64,000 bases of DNA from Albibacterium sp963696875 (GTDB lineage: Bacteria > Bacteroidota > Bacteroidia > Sphingobacteriales > Sphingobacteriaceae), in NCBI GenBank assembly GCA_963696875.1, contig CAVOLQ010000003.1, positions 62,001 through 126,000 of the forward strand, read 5' to 3'. A program made the translations under genes and the position numbers. Positions 37,032 to 44,966 of the stretch are shown in pieces. The notes under the pieces were generated by a model. That model saw nothing but the letters and a program-made list of their open reading frames with translations, was not told the origin of the DNA and did not search any database. Numbering within the stretch: the first letter of the stretch is position 1; each line of letters begins with the position of its first letter.

Positions 37032-37424
37032 ATGGAAAAAAGAACAATTGACCCTTGGAAATGGGGCGAACAAACAAACTCTACACAAGCTGTAGAGGTA
37101 AAAAATATCACAGGAACGCTTTACTGTTCTGGACAAGTAGCTGTTGATAGTAACGGTGTACCAAGCAATGCTGATATGCGCACACAACTTATCCAAACCA
37201 TTCAGAACCTTGAACAATTGATAAGTGAAGCAGGTTACGAATGTAAAAACATTGTAAGATTAAATGTTTACACCACATCATCAAAAGATTTTTTCACAAC
37301 TTGTATGGACGTTTATGTGCCGTTCATTCAAAAGTATGGGATTAAACAAGCTACTACATTGCTTGAAGTGAAAGGACTTTTTGCTACATTAACCGTAGAA
37401 TTGGAAGCAACTGTTGTAAAGTAA
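37032..37424 (+). CDS. RidA family protein
   Basis: The 130-residue protein has the YjgF/YER057c/UK114 fold. RidA members deaminate reactive enamine/imine intermediates or act as small-molecule binding proteins. Visible motifs: ITGTLYCSGQVAVDSNGVP near 23-42, QTIQNLEQLISEAGYECKNI near 57-77, and LLEVKGLFATLTVELEATVV at the end. The canonical RidA arginine near 105 (in RxxV) is not obvious here (KQATTLLEVKGL), so it may belong to a non-deaminase subgroup. It forms a unit with the WYL regulator upstream and the YdeI gene 2 bases downstream. Confidence 0.85.
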   Translation: MEKRTIDPWKWGEQTNSTQAVEVKNITGTLYCSGQVAVDSNGVPSNADMRTQLIQTIQNLEQLISEAGYECKNIVRLNVYTTSSKDFFTTCMDVYVPFIQKYGIKQATTLLEVKGLFATLTVELEATVVK

Positions 37425-37426
37425 TA

Positions 37427-37999
37427 ATGCAGGAAACAGAGATATTTTATCCGACAAGCCTTACAGAGTGGAGAAAGTGGTTAGAAAATAATCATCTTTC
37501 AAAACAATCTGTATGGCTTGTTTTCTATGCCAAAGACTCAAAAAAGAGATCAATCAGTTGGAGCGATGCGGTTGATGTTGCCCTTTGCTTCGCTTGGATA
37601 GACAGCAAGAAAATCAAAATAGACGAAGAAACATCACATCAATATTTCAGCAAACGAAAAGCCCAAAGCACTTGGTCAAAAATCAACAAAGAAAAAGTTC
37701 AACGATTGATTGACAATAGATTGATGACAAAAGCAGGTTACGAAAGCATCGAGGTAGCCAAACAAAACGGTTCGTGGACAATCTTAGATAAAGTTGAAGA
37801 ATTGATAATCCCCAACGACTTAGAAAAAGCGTTCAGAAAACATAAAGGTGCAAATGACTATTTTTTAAGTTTAAGCAAAACAGTTAGAAAAATGATGTTG
37901 CAATGGATTGTCCTTGCCAAACGACCTGACACCCGACAAAAACGTATAGACGAAATTGCCGAATTAGCAGGACAAAAAAAGAAACCCAAACAATTCTAA
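37427..37999 (+). CDS. YdeI/OmpD-associated (OmdA-domain) family protein
   Basis: The 190-residue protein opens with EIFYPTSLTEWRKWLENNH and contains the family block VDVALCFAWIDSKKIKID, FSKRKAQSTWSKINKEKVQRL. A C-terminal OmdA-type helical tail carries the signature LQWIVLAKRPDTRQKRIDEI. YdeI-type proteins are linked to bacteriocin or antimicrobial-peptide protection in enterobacteria; a role here is only inferred. It starts 2 bases after the RidA gene and ends before a strong bidirectional terminator. Confidence 0.88.
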   Translation: MQETEIFYPTSLTEWRKWLENNHLSKQSVWLVFYAKDSKKRSISWSDAVDVALCFAWIDSKKIKIDEETSHQYFSKRKAQSTWSKINKEKVQRLIDNRLMTKAGYESIEVAKQNGSWTILDKVEELIIPNDLEKAFRKHKGANDYFLSLSKTVRKMMLQWIVLAKRPDTRQKRIDEIAELAGQKKKPKQF

Positions 38000-38066
38000 T
38001 TAGAAAAACGACTAAATTGAATAACCCTGCTTTGTTTTTTCATATTTGGAAACATTTAGTATGACA

Positions 38067-38098
38067 CAATAAACCCTCCGAATTTGGAGGGTTTATTG
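38067..38098 (+). terminator. Bidirectional terminator after the WYL module 1 genes
   Basis: CAATAAACCCTCC (38067-38079) pairs perfectly with GGAGGGTTTATTG (38086-38098) around GAATTT; a T-rich tract follows. Confidence 0.8.
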
Positions 38099-38230
38099 TT
38101 TATTTAATATTTTGAGCATCCTACCAGCTTCAATATCCATTCTCGAAAAGGCAAACCATTTTTTTTCTAGGTCTTTTAGTGAGGCTACTTTATAGTAGAG
38201 TTCAGTATTGGATATATTTCTAATAGCCAC
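38093..38230 (-). CDS. Short unrecognised reading frame, possibly a gene remnant
   Basis: A 45-codon frame opens at GTG (38230) and ends at TAA inside the terminator hairpin. The product (VAIRNISNTELYYKVASLKD, then LEKKWFAFSRMDIEAGRMLK) has protein-like composition with a charged helical centre. I do not recognise it and it may be a fragment. No promoter is seen. Confidence 0.25.
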   Translation of the reverse strand: MAIRNISNTELYYKVASLKDLEKKWFAFSRMDIEAGRMLKILNKQ

Positions 38231-38374
38231 TACTTGATCTTAAAGTCGGTGGTTATTTAAAACTGTCAGATTGCTCTTCCTAATATACGCCTTTTTCTTC
38301 ATAATCGATAGAACTATTTTGGGCCTCGACCCTCTCTCTCTCTTAGTGGAGGAGGGCTTAGGCACAAAATAGTC

Positions 38375-38509
38375 TTAGGCAAGTGCTTTCAATAGCTTTT
38401 TGCATGCTAATTCCTGCTCTTTCGCACATTCCAGTACCGCCAATTGGGATTCTGTCAATACGATGCCCTCTGTTGCGAATTTTGTATCCAGCGCTTTCAG
38501 ACGAAGTTT
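38375..38509 (-). pseudogene. IS481-type transposase remnant
   Basis: About 44 codons on the minus strand contain ALDTKFATEGIVLTESQLAV, then LECAKEQE. This matches an internal stretch of IS481-like transposases of Bacteroidota that normally precedes the DDE domain (usually followed by GEIETxHPG). Both ends are missing: the frame diverges into KKLLKALA and stops at 38377-38375. Assignment is by memory of the family pattern only. The surrounding 38231-38547 holds no other feature. Confidence 0.4.
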
Positions 38510-38547
38510 TAAGCAATAAAAGAGTTTTACATTTTAAGGAAAATAAT

Positions 38548-40101
38548 TTATTTTTCGATAAGCTTGAAAGTGAATTCCATTTGTGTGTCTTTTTGTAGCA
38601 GAAAGTCATTTAATGAAGGCCACACTTCAAAATCTGGAATTATACCTCTAGCTTTGGGTTGGTCTTCCTTTTTAGGAGCGTCTTGCTCCAAGTTCACAAT
38701 TGAAAATTGTGTTTTAATTCCTGAATTAGGAAGCTTGTAAACTAAGGGTGAGTGTCCATTGTGGGCATAATAACCTCCAGACGTTTCTACTCCTATTATT
38801 GTGACATTTTTTACGTACCCTTTTACTAATGAAGCAAAATGGGAAGCCGCAGAGGCTACATTTTCATTTATTAAGAGATAAAGATTGCCATCAAATTGCG
38901 GTGACTTAGGATAATAGGTCGGATTATATTTAGAGTTTTGAAGACTTATTCCATTTCTGTATAAAGGAAATCGATTTTTAAGAAATTCTTTTCCAATTTT
39001 TATTGAAATACTATCCATGGGCTGTGCGGTTGAAACTCCCCAAAAATATTTTTCAAAGGGAATACAGTATGGATCAAAGACTATTTCAGCTTTTAAGTTT
39101 TCTTTAAAATTCTGATCTGTAAGATACATTACTGGTTGCTCAAACGTTGGATCACTACCACCTGGATTATTTCTTATGTCTATTATTAGATTTGAGACAT
39201 TATTCTCCTTTAACTTTACAAAAACATTATCCAGAAACTGAACATAGCTCGGAAAGGCTGGGTCATCCTCTCCAGTTACCATTCCAAACCACCTAAGATT
39301 GAGCAAGCCTACAGACGACTTTACCATCCGAAAACTATAAGGTGGTTGTGTTTTAAAGTCTATCAAGCTAGTAATCGGGGCACTATATCTATTTTTAATA
39401 TTCTTTTCCCTTTGATCCAATATTACAGCGGAAAGTATTACCTTTTTTATTGATGTGGTTTTCGGCAATCTATATTCTACCAGGTATTCATCTGAAAGGC
39501 CATACTCAAGCAAATAATTTATCCCAAAAGATTTATCGACACTAGCCGATATTTTTCTTGTAATACTATATCCGTCAGATGGATAATACTTATAAAAAGA
39601 TTGCATGAGCTGGGTATCTTTTATTCCATTAATACTAATTATTCTTGAACCTGGAGGAATAGGTGCGGATCTGCCGTCAAAAATAATTTGTCCTTCAATG
39701 TACATCAAAGGAAATGGGAAAAATGATTTTTGCCGATTTAAAAAATTCATTAATTCAAGGTCAGGCTCAGTATAGTTGTGTACACTACCCTCAAAATCGG
39801 CCAGATGTAGCATTATTTTGAAAAAATCGGTAATACGCATGGGATCTTTTATACTTTCAAATGCCCAACTATAGATGCTGTCTATCTGCTGTTTAGTGCG
39901 ATATGCATATAAGCCGGAATTTGCACTTTCATGTATATTAAGAAGTACTTCTAAATCCTCGTGCATTTCTTTTATCGAAAGCACTCTATTGTATAATAAC
40001 AAACTATCCTTCACATTTACCATAAAATCCTGTGAGTGGACTTTAAATGAAAAGCAAAATATCAATAGGGTTATAAGAATGGGTATCAGATTTTTATTCA
40101 T
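38548..40101 (-). CDS. S41 family C-terminal processing peptidase-like protein
   Basis: The 517-residue exported protein has a signal peptide (ending KVHSQ, about 24) and a tail-specific-protease domain in the second half. IIDIRNNPGGSDPTFEQ (about 306-322) is the S41 core strand. The likely nucleophile is the serine in NENVASAASHFASLVKGY, and the segment GVETSGGYYAHNGHS follows. A PDZ-like region may precede it (PPGSRIISINGI near 148). It probably cleaves or remodels envelope proteins. The substrate is unknown. It is flanked by remnants on both sides and appears intact, so it may be a cargo gene. Confidence 0.82.
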   Translation of the reverse strand: MNKNLIPILITLLIFCFSFKVHSQDFMVNVKDSLLLYNRVLSIKEMHEDLEVLLNIHESANSGLYAYRTKQQIDSIYSWAFESIKDPMRITDFFKIMLHLADFEGSVHNYTEPDLELMNFLNRQKSFFPFPLMYIEGQIIFDGRSAPIPPGSRIISINGIKDTQLMQSFYKYYPSDGYSITRKISASVDKSFGINYLLEYGLSDEYLVEYRLPKTTSIKKVILSAVILDQREKNIKNRYSAPITSLIDFKTQPPYSFRMVKSSVGLLNLRWFGMVTGEDDPAFPSYVQFLDNVFVKLKENNVSNLIIDIRNNPGGSDPTFEQPVMYLTDQNFKENLKAEIVFDPYCIPFEKYFWGVSTAQPMDSISIKIGKEFLKNRFPLYRNGISLQNSKYNPTYYPKSPQFDGNLYLLINENVASAASHFASLVKGYVKNVTIIGVETSGGYYAHNGHSPLVYKLPNSGIKTQFSIVNLEQDAPKKEDQPKARGIIPDFEVWPSLNDFLLQKDTQMEFTFKLIEK

Positions 40102-40287
40102 ATTTACGTATGTTTTTAGATTTTAAAAGTGGATCTGCGGATTAACATTTTTTGTATGGCTTAATCAAGTTGTTAAAATTAGTTATATTTCCTTGGTTAC
40201 ATTTTCTTTTTTGCCATAGTAAATATGAAGCAAATACAAATCCAAATGCAACTGCTGGAATAATGGTGTCAGCAACGGAATGACGAA

Positions 40288-40461
40288 CTATTGAAAATTT
40301 ATCATCCAGTTAATTCCGTATTTATCGGAAAACTCGCCGAAGTATGCACCGAAAAACATATTTGCCATAGGCATTGTAATATTTCCACCTGACGAAAGTT
40401 CACTTTCTACAAAACCAGAGACTATCGATAAGTTTTGAATAGGCGTTAGATTATTATTAAC
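40288..40461 (-). pseudogene. VOC/PhnB-like (glyoxalase fold) C-terminal fragment
   Basis: About 57 codons end at TAG (40290-40288). The tail SSGGNITMPMANMFFGAYFG, then FSDKYGINWMIN, is the typical C-terminus of PhnB-type VOC proteins. Upstream the frame is closed by stops near 40462, so the N-terminal two thirds are missing. The rest of 40102-40669 shows no support for a gene. Confidence 0.6.
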
Positions 40462-40669
40462 TTAACTCACACTTACAGTAGAGTGTGGTTTATTGATCTG
40501 AAGTAGTTTTTCAGCTGGCCGAATATCAGTACTCCTTAAATTTAGTAATTCGCTTAATTTTTATCCACTATTGATGGTCATGAGTATCGCCTTATGTTTG
40601 AGATTATCTGTAGGGTCGAATACAAACCTGAGCATATTGCTTCCAGACGCTCAGTCATCACCAATATCA

Positions 40670-40812
40670 ATGTTTCGCTATCCAAGAACCATATAATTTT
40701 ATCTTTCTGACTCACAAAATATTATTAGTTTTATAGAGACAAATTGCGCAACATCAATATAGTGGCGATTTGGCGAAATTCGTTTCGCTAATGGTGTTGT
40801 TAGCTTACAGGT
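40670..40812 (+). repeat. Structured dispersed repeat, copy A (attC-like)
   Basis: About 143 bases closely match 43905-44055, starting with TGTTTCGCTATCCAAGAA and ending near GTTGTTAGC at 40795-40803. The 3' part holds the perfect hairpin GCGAAA-TTCG-TTTCGC with a stable TTCG tetraloop. An outer pairing exists between GCGCAACA and TGTTGTTAGC. The geometry recalls integron cassette sites (attC), but the core does not match GTTRRRY exactly. Copy A directly precedes a truncated Crp/Fnr gene, copy B a membrane-protein gene. Confidence 0.7.
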
Positions 40813-40835
40813 TATGACAAAAAAGTCGCATAAAA

Positions 40836-41129
40836 ATGATAGACGGTTTAGAGGAAATATTAAACGACTTTGGAGTTACTTCTACATTTTCCAAACAATT
40901 ATTTATAGACAAATCCACTTTTAGAGAATACGCTAAATTTAAAGACATTTTTGTTGAGGGAGAGAAAACTGAACTTGAATATATATTAATTTCAGGAGTT
41001 TTACAACGGTTTAACATTTCTGGCAAAGGTGATATTGTTACAACAGGTTTTTATATGTCACAATCTATAATTACACCTCATTTTGCAAGAACAAATAAAG
41101 GCAAAAGTATTTTTAATGGGATTGCTTGA
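40836..41129 (+). pseudogene. Truncated Crp/Fnr-like sensor domain
   Basis: The 97 codons carry a cNMP-binding-like N-terminal half (FKDIFVEGEKTELEYILISG, then VLQRFNISGKGDIVTTGFYM). The frame stops before the dimerisation helix and the DNA-binding domain; full members are about 190 residues. The downstream 100 bases show no continuation. The start ATG at 40836 follows repeat copy A by 23 bases. It is probably non-functional. Confidence 0.6.
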
Positions 41130-41196
41130 TGTTGTTTTATTGGCTTTGGAATGTGATGTTTGTCTCTAAACAAAATCCTCAACAGCCTTTATTTTG

Positions 41197-41204
41197 TAAG
41201 TTTG
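41197..41204 (+). promoter_or_regulatory. -7 box (TAAGTTTG) of the second WYL regulator gene
   Basis: Perfect TAnnTTTG, 33 bases before the start at 41238. Confidence 0.45.
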
Positions 41205-41237
41205 TAGTGATAATATAAAGACTATTAATAGTTGCAA

Positions 41238-41942
41238 ATGAACGATAACGACACAAAACGACTTTCCAGATTAACAGCAATATTGACCCAATTACAGACA
41301 AAGCGACTCTTGACGGCCAATGAATTGGCTGAAAAATTTTCGATAAGTAAACGTACCATTTATAGGGATATTAAAGCATTAGAACAAGCTGGGGTTCCGA
41401 TTTTGACGGAAGAAGGAAAAGGTTATAGGTTGATGGAAGGATATAGAATTCCACCGGTCATGTTTTCTGAGAACGAAGCCAACGCGTTGATTACCGCTGA
41501 ACAAATGGTCTTGAAAAATAAAGATGAATCTTTTGTAAGAGATTACAGCAGTGCGATTAACAAAATAAAATCCGTTTTACAGAACAACACAAAAGAAAAG
41601 GCGAATCTGCTTTCTGAAAGAACGTTATCGGGATACAATTGGGAAAGCAGTCGAACCAGTAACAATTTGTCCGTTCTGCAATTGGCTTTGACGAATTTTA
41701 ATCTGGTTAGCATCTCCTATTATTCACCGGATAACGATCAGACAACAGAACGAACAATAGAACCCTTTGCAATATACACTACACAAGAAAAATGGTTACT
41801 GATTGCCTTTTGCCGATTACGAAAAGACTACAGGGCTTTTCGATTGGATCGTATTCAAAGTTTCTTAGTTCGTAATGAAGTGTTTGAACCTCATAAAATC
41901 ACCTTTGAAGAATATATCCAGATGATTAATAAAAAATGTTGA
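41238..41942 (+). CDS. YafY-type WYL-domain transcriptional regulator (module 2)
   Basis: The 234-residue protein is a close paralogue of 36263-36952. HTH_11 is at about 5-60 (RLTAILTQLQTKRLLTANEL, SISKRTIYRDIKALEQAG) and the WYL domain at about 140-218 (IEPFAIYTTQEKWLLIAFCR, AFRLDRIQSF). The ATG at 41238 was chosen over a TTG two codons earlier because it matches the paralogue's MNDND start. The operator at 41950 lies 8 bases after its stop. It likely controls the genes 42003-43591. Confidence 0.93.
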   Translation: MNDNDTKRLSRLTAILTQLQTKRLLTANELAEKFSISKRTIYRDIKALEQAGVPILTEEGKGYRLMEGYRIPPVMFSENEANALITAEQMVLKNKDESFVRDYSSAINKIKSVLQNNTKEKANLLSERTLSGYNWESSRTSNNLSVLQLALTNFNLVSISYYSPDNDQTTERTIEPFAIYTTQEKWLLIAFCRLRKDYRAFRLDRIQSFLVRNEVFEPHKITFEEYIQMINKKC

Positions 41943-41949
41943 ACACCCT

Positions 41950-41965
41950 TGCCATAGGGCTGTCA
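41950..41965 (+). promoter_or_regulatory. Palindromic operator of WYL module 2
   Basis: TGCCATAGGGCTGTCA differs from the module 1 site at two positions and is also 11 bases from its -7 box. One arm carries a mismatch (TGCCA against TGTCA). Confidence 0.6.
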
Positions 41966-41976
41966 CAGCACCATTC

Positions 41977-41984
41977 TAACTTTG
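41977..41984 (+). promoter_or_regulatory. -7 box (TAACTTTG) of the module 2 target genes
   Basis: Perfect TAnnTTTG, 18 bases before the start at 42003 and 11 bases after the operator, as in module 1. Confidence 0.55.
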
Positions 41985-42002
41985 CATCAATATTAATTTA
42001 AT

Positions 42003-42641
42003 ATGATGAAAATGATTAAAATAAGTAGTAAGACAGCGAAAGCAATGGAGTTCACTCGTTTTAGAAAAAAAGAAAGTGTTACCGATGACGAACTTTTGTC
42101 TGCTGTATTAGAATTTGAAAAAGCCATCGGATCTCAAAATGGATTGATTTCCCACTGCTTGGTTCGGAATTACGATAATGAATATGCTAATGTACTGTTC
42201 AGCGAATCAATACAAAGCTTAAAAGAATTAGGAGATAATTTCGGACACCTTTCCTCTGTAAAAAATTTCTTCCAATTGATAGAAATGTCTTCTGTGAAAA
42301 TTGAATACCATGATATCAAAAAAGAAAACTTTGTATTCCCAAGCGACTTTTCGTGTATTGAAAAGGGAACATTCTCACTTAATGATAGCAAGGACGCAGA
42401 AAAATTACCATGTATTTCTGAAGATATTGAAAACGAGTATCTAAGTAAATTTGACAATACAAAAGCTCATTTTATCGGGCAAGTGGAACCTCATCTATTT
42501 TCGGAAATAACCATCGGCAAAACACTGGCACTGACCAAGCAAGTCTGCACAGGATATTTTGACGACCCTTTTTGCATAAAATTATTGGATATTTTAAATA
42601 AGGAGACGATGAACCTTGATTTTTGGTATGTAATCGCTTAA
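42003..42641 (+). CDS. Hypothetical protein of WYL module 2
   Basis: The 212-residue protein is not recognised. It has no signal peptide or TM helix. Its first third (TDDELLSAVLEFEKAIGSQN, then GLISHCLVRNYDNEYANVLF) looks like a small alpha/beta ferredoxin-like fold such as those of antibiotic-monooxygenase-like proteins. The C-terminal part (KAHFIGQVEPHLFSEITIGK, LTKQVCTGYFDDP) is different. It is the first gene after the operator and lies 2 bases upstream of the OmdA-type pseudogene. Confidence 0.75.
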   Translation: MMKMIKISSKTAKAMEFTRFRKKESVTDDELLSAVLEFEKAIGSQNGLISHCLVRNYDNEYANVLFSESIQSLKELGDNFGHLSSVKNFFQLIEMSSVKIEYHDIKKENFVFPSDFSCIEKGTFSLNDSKDAEKLPCISEDIENEYLSKFDNTKAHFIGQVEPHLFSEITIGKTLALTKQVCTGYFDDPFCIKLLDILNKETMNLDFWYVIA

Positions 42642-42643
42642 AA

Positions 42644-43120
42644 ATGGAAAAGCAAATACCTTTGGTGGATAAATGCTATGTCATTGAAAGATTTCAGGGC
42701 AAAGGCGGTTGGAATTTTGTTCGTATTCCCGAAATTAAACAAAGTAAACACTCATTTCGGTTGGGTTCGTGTTCGGGGAACTATTGACGGATACGAAATT
42801 AAAAACTACAATTTGCAATCCATGGGAAATGAAAATCTCTTTCTTCCCTTAAAATCAGAAATACGAAAGAAAATAATAAAAGATGTAGGCGATTCCGTTT
42901 ACATTACATTGTATGAAGACAATAATCCAACTGAAATACCCGAAGAGCTAATGATTTGTTTATTTGTTTATTAGACCAACCCAATATGTGCGAAAAATTT
43001 TTAGCATATCCTGATGGAGAAAAAAAGACCATTATTGATTGGATTTATGCTGCTAAATCAGACAAAACAACAGAGCGAATCGTAAAATCTATTCAACAAA
43101 TTAGTAAAAACAGTAAATAA
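42644..43120 (+). pseudogene. DUF1905/OmdA (YdeI-like) gene broken by two frameshifts
   Basis: The ATG at 42644 opens MEKQIPLVDKCYVIERFQGK, then GGWNFVRIPEIKQ. The reading then has to move to the next frame near 42735-42760 to give HFGWVRVRGTIDGYEIKN and FLPLKSEIRKKIIKDVG, the DUF1905 core. A tandem 8-base duplication (TTTGTTTA twice, near 42957-42972) shifts the frame again. Removing one copy restores LLDQPNMCEKFLAYPDGEKK, then the OmdA tail TIIDWIYAAKSDKTTERIVK, ending at TAA 43118-43120. The two shifts (+1 and +8) add to a multiple of three. Sequencing error is possible at the first site but unlikely at the 8-base duplication. Confidence 0.8.
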
Positions 43121-43126
43121 AAAATC

Positions 43127-43591
43127 ATGGAAAATATAATCATCCCAAAAACATACATCATCGGAATTTCAATAAGAACTATCAATGCAAACGGACAATC
43201 CGCAATAGATATTGAATTGTTATGGCAGAAATTTTGGCGCGAAGAAATTCAGAATCAAATTCCCAATAAAATCAGTGATGATATTTATGCGGTTTACACC
43301 GATTATGAAACAGATTTCACTGGAGCATATATTACGATAATTGGGTTGCCTGTAAATTCATTAGATGAGATTCCAAAAGATATGGTAGGTCTCACCATTG
43401 AAACAACGTCCTATCATAAAATAGTGTCTAAAGGAAAAATGCCGGAAGCCATTGGAAATACATGGTTTGAAATATGGTCCAATAAGGAATTGGACTCAAA
43501 ACGTGCCTACAAAGCTGATTTTACCATCCACGGCAAAAAGTACTTTGACGGCGATAATGCCGAGGTAGAAACCTATCTTTCTGTAAAATAA
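43127..43591 (+). CDS. GyrI-like / AraC effector-binding-domain protein
   Basis: The 154-residue protein is a stand-alone small-molecule-binding domain of the GyrI/SOUL-like type. Motifs: IGISIRTINANGQSAIDIEL near 12-32, DDIYAVYTDYETDFTGAYIT near 50-72, and the C-terminal KADFTIHGKKYFDGDNAEVE, typical of effector-binding proteins. Known relatives bind drugs or toxins or hydrolyse reactive compounds. It is the last gene of WYL module 2, 6 bases after the pseudogene, and ends at a terminator. Confidence 0.88.
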   Translation: MENIIIPKTYIIGISIRTINANGQSAIDIELLWQKFWREEIQNQIPNKISDDIYAVYTDYETDFTGAYITIIGLPVNSLDEIPKDMVGLTIETTSYHKIVSKGKMPEAIGNTWFEIWSNKELDSKRAYKADFTIHGKKYFDGDNAEVETYLSVK

Positions 43592-43616
43592 TAAGATATA
43601 GTCATATTTATAAGGC

Positions 43617-43646
43617 ACAAAACCGACCTTTAAGAGTCGGTTTTTG
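43617..43646 (+). terminator. Terminator of WYL module 2
   Basis: AAAACCGAC (43619-43627) pairs with GTCGGTTTT (43636-43644), an 8-base loop lies between, and T follows. The gap 43647-43904 has no supportable gene, only a minus-strand stretch with protein-like texture near 43680-43815 that I cannot assign. Confidence 0.8.
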
Positions 43647-43904
43647 TATATTCAAGTTAATCTTCTTCTAATCCCTACTATTACACTGAAAACCTCTTGC
43701 TCCTTTCATCCCGAAGTTGTCCGAAATCCAAATCTTAAAGGACTGTGATACAGCAGATGTACAAGTATAATACGACCTAAACTGCTCTGTTGGCAGTTGG
43801 TACTGATCATTAGATAAATAAGGTCGTTATAATATTGCAAAAACACCTTGTCCTCCGTTTACTATAAGTCAGTTTCTGCAAATCTCGAAAGAAATGGTTC
43901 GGGG

Positions 43905-44055
43905 ATTGTTTCACTAACCAAGAAATATATAATTTTATCTTTCTGATTCACAAAAATATTACTAGTTTTATAGAGGCAAATTGCGCAACATCAATGTTAG
44001 AGGTGGTTTGGCGAAATTCGTTTCGCTAATGCTGTTGTTAGCCGACAGGCTACAT
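43905..44055 (+). repeat. Structured dispersed repeat, copy B (attC-like)
   Basis: Matches copy A (40670-40812) along its length with scattered substitutions, beginning TGTTTCACTAACCAAGAA and holding GCGAAA-TTCG-TTTCGC and GTTGTTAGC (44033-44041). The two copies bracket the WYL module 2 and are in the same orientation, 3.2 kb apart. The next gene starts about 30 bases later. Confidence 0.7.
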
Positions 44056-44083
44056 AGTCTCTACTGACATAAAATAGTCTCAA

Positions 44084-44656
44084 ATGGACGACAAGATACT
44101 ATATAAGATTCATTTGTATTTTACAGGAATTGTAACTCTATTCGTTTGGGCTTTTTTGTTATGGGATTATTATCATGGCGGTGTACCAAAGCACCATCTT
44201 TTAGCTGACAAAGATCTACCGGCTATTTCTAATTGGTGGGGAGGATTTTTACTTCCAGCTCTAACATGGTTTCTGTTGTATCGTATCCAAATCAGAATTA
44301 CTAAGCAAAACACGAAAGCCTCTAACAAATCCAAGTACTTAAAACATATACTCTATAGGTTTACAGCTTCCTTATTATTCGGTATTTTATTGTCTGTCTT
44401 TTTTACTTTAGGTTACTCTGACTTTTCAGGCTACTTGGTCATGACACTTTTCCTGTTCGCCATATTAATTCCAATTTATCGCTCAGAATGTCTACTAGGT
44501 TTTGTTATTGGGATGACGTATACATTTGGAACAATTCTTCCAACGATGATCGGGTCCCTATTTTGTTTACTAGCGGCGTTTATTTATCTAGTACTTCGAC
44601 AAGGAATATTAAATGTTTCATCAAGGATTAAGGTTACCACATCATCGAGTACATAA
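44084..44656 (+). CDS. Integral membrane protein of unknown function
   Basis: The 190-residue protein has about five or six hydrophobic helices: near 12-28, 48-66, 92-114, 118-136, 140-158 and 158-174. The loops are short and charged, and no catalytic motif or signal peptidase site is evident. I do not recognise the family. It directly follows repeat copy B, the same arrangement as the Crp/Fnr fragment after copy A, which suggests a gene captured as a unit with the repeat. Confidence 0.7.
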   Translation: MDDKILYKIHLYFTGIVTLFVWAFLLWDYYHGGVPKHHLLADKDLPAISNWWGGFLLPALTWFLLYRIQIRITKQNTKASNKSKYLKHILYRFTASLLFGILLSVFFTLGYSDFSGYLVMTLFLFAILIPIYRSECLLGFVIGMTYTFGTILPTMIGSLFCLLAAFIYLVLRQGILNVSSRIKVTTSSST

Positions 44657-44770
44657 GACATAATTGCTAAGCCCAATACCACCAAACACCTTATCAAGGA
44701 AACCCCGAATTCCCCATAACCAATCGGCCTAATACCATCCGGTTGATCCTCCAAAAGACCAAATGTTTTT

Positions 44771-44908
44771 CAATACTTTTTTGATCAGTCGCATATGATT
44801 CGAGAATTTAAAGAATTTTCAGGCCAAACGCCTTCCGAATACTTCTCCAAAGATATTCCTTATTGCTTTGATGCTCAGAAGGTCGAAATAATAGAATCTT
44901 GGGAATGA
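44771..44908 (+). pseudogene. AraC-family regulator C-terminal remnant
   Basis: The frame gives QYFFDQSHMIREFKEFSGQT followed by PSEYFSKDI, the classic second HTH tail of AraC proteins (FDQSHFxREFKxFxGxTPxxY), ending at TGA 44906-44908. Nothing upstream continues the gene; about 85% of a normal AraC protein is missing. Confidence 0.7.
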
Positions 44909-44966
44909 TGTATCGCCGGCTTAAAAAGGCATTTAATCATTTAGCAACATAATTCCACAAAAATTT

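Noticed and set aside
41232..41237. TTG start two codons before the second WYL gene
   Set aside because: The paralogue starts MNDND; the ATG at 41238 gives the same opening and a better distance from the -7 box.
40670..44055. Repeat pair as insertion-sequence ends
   Set aside because: The copies are direct, not inverted, and the sequence between them contains no transposase.
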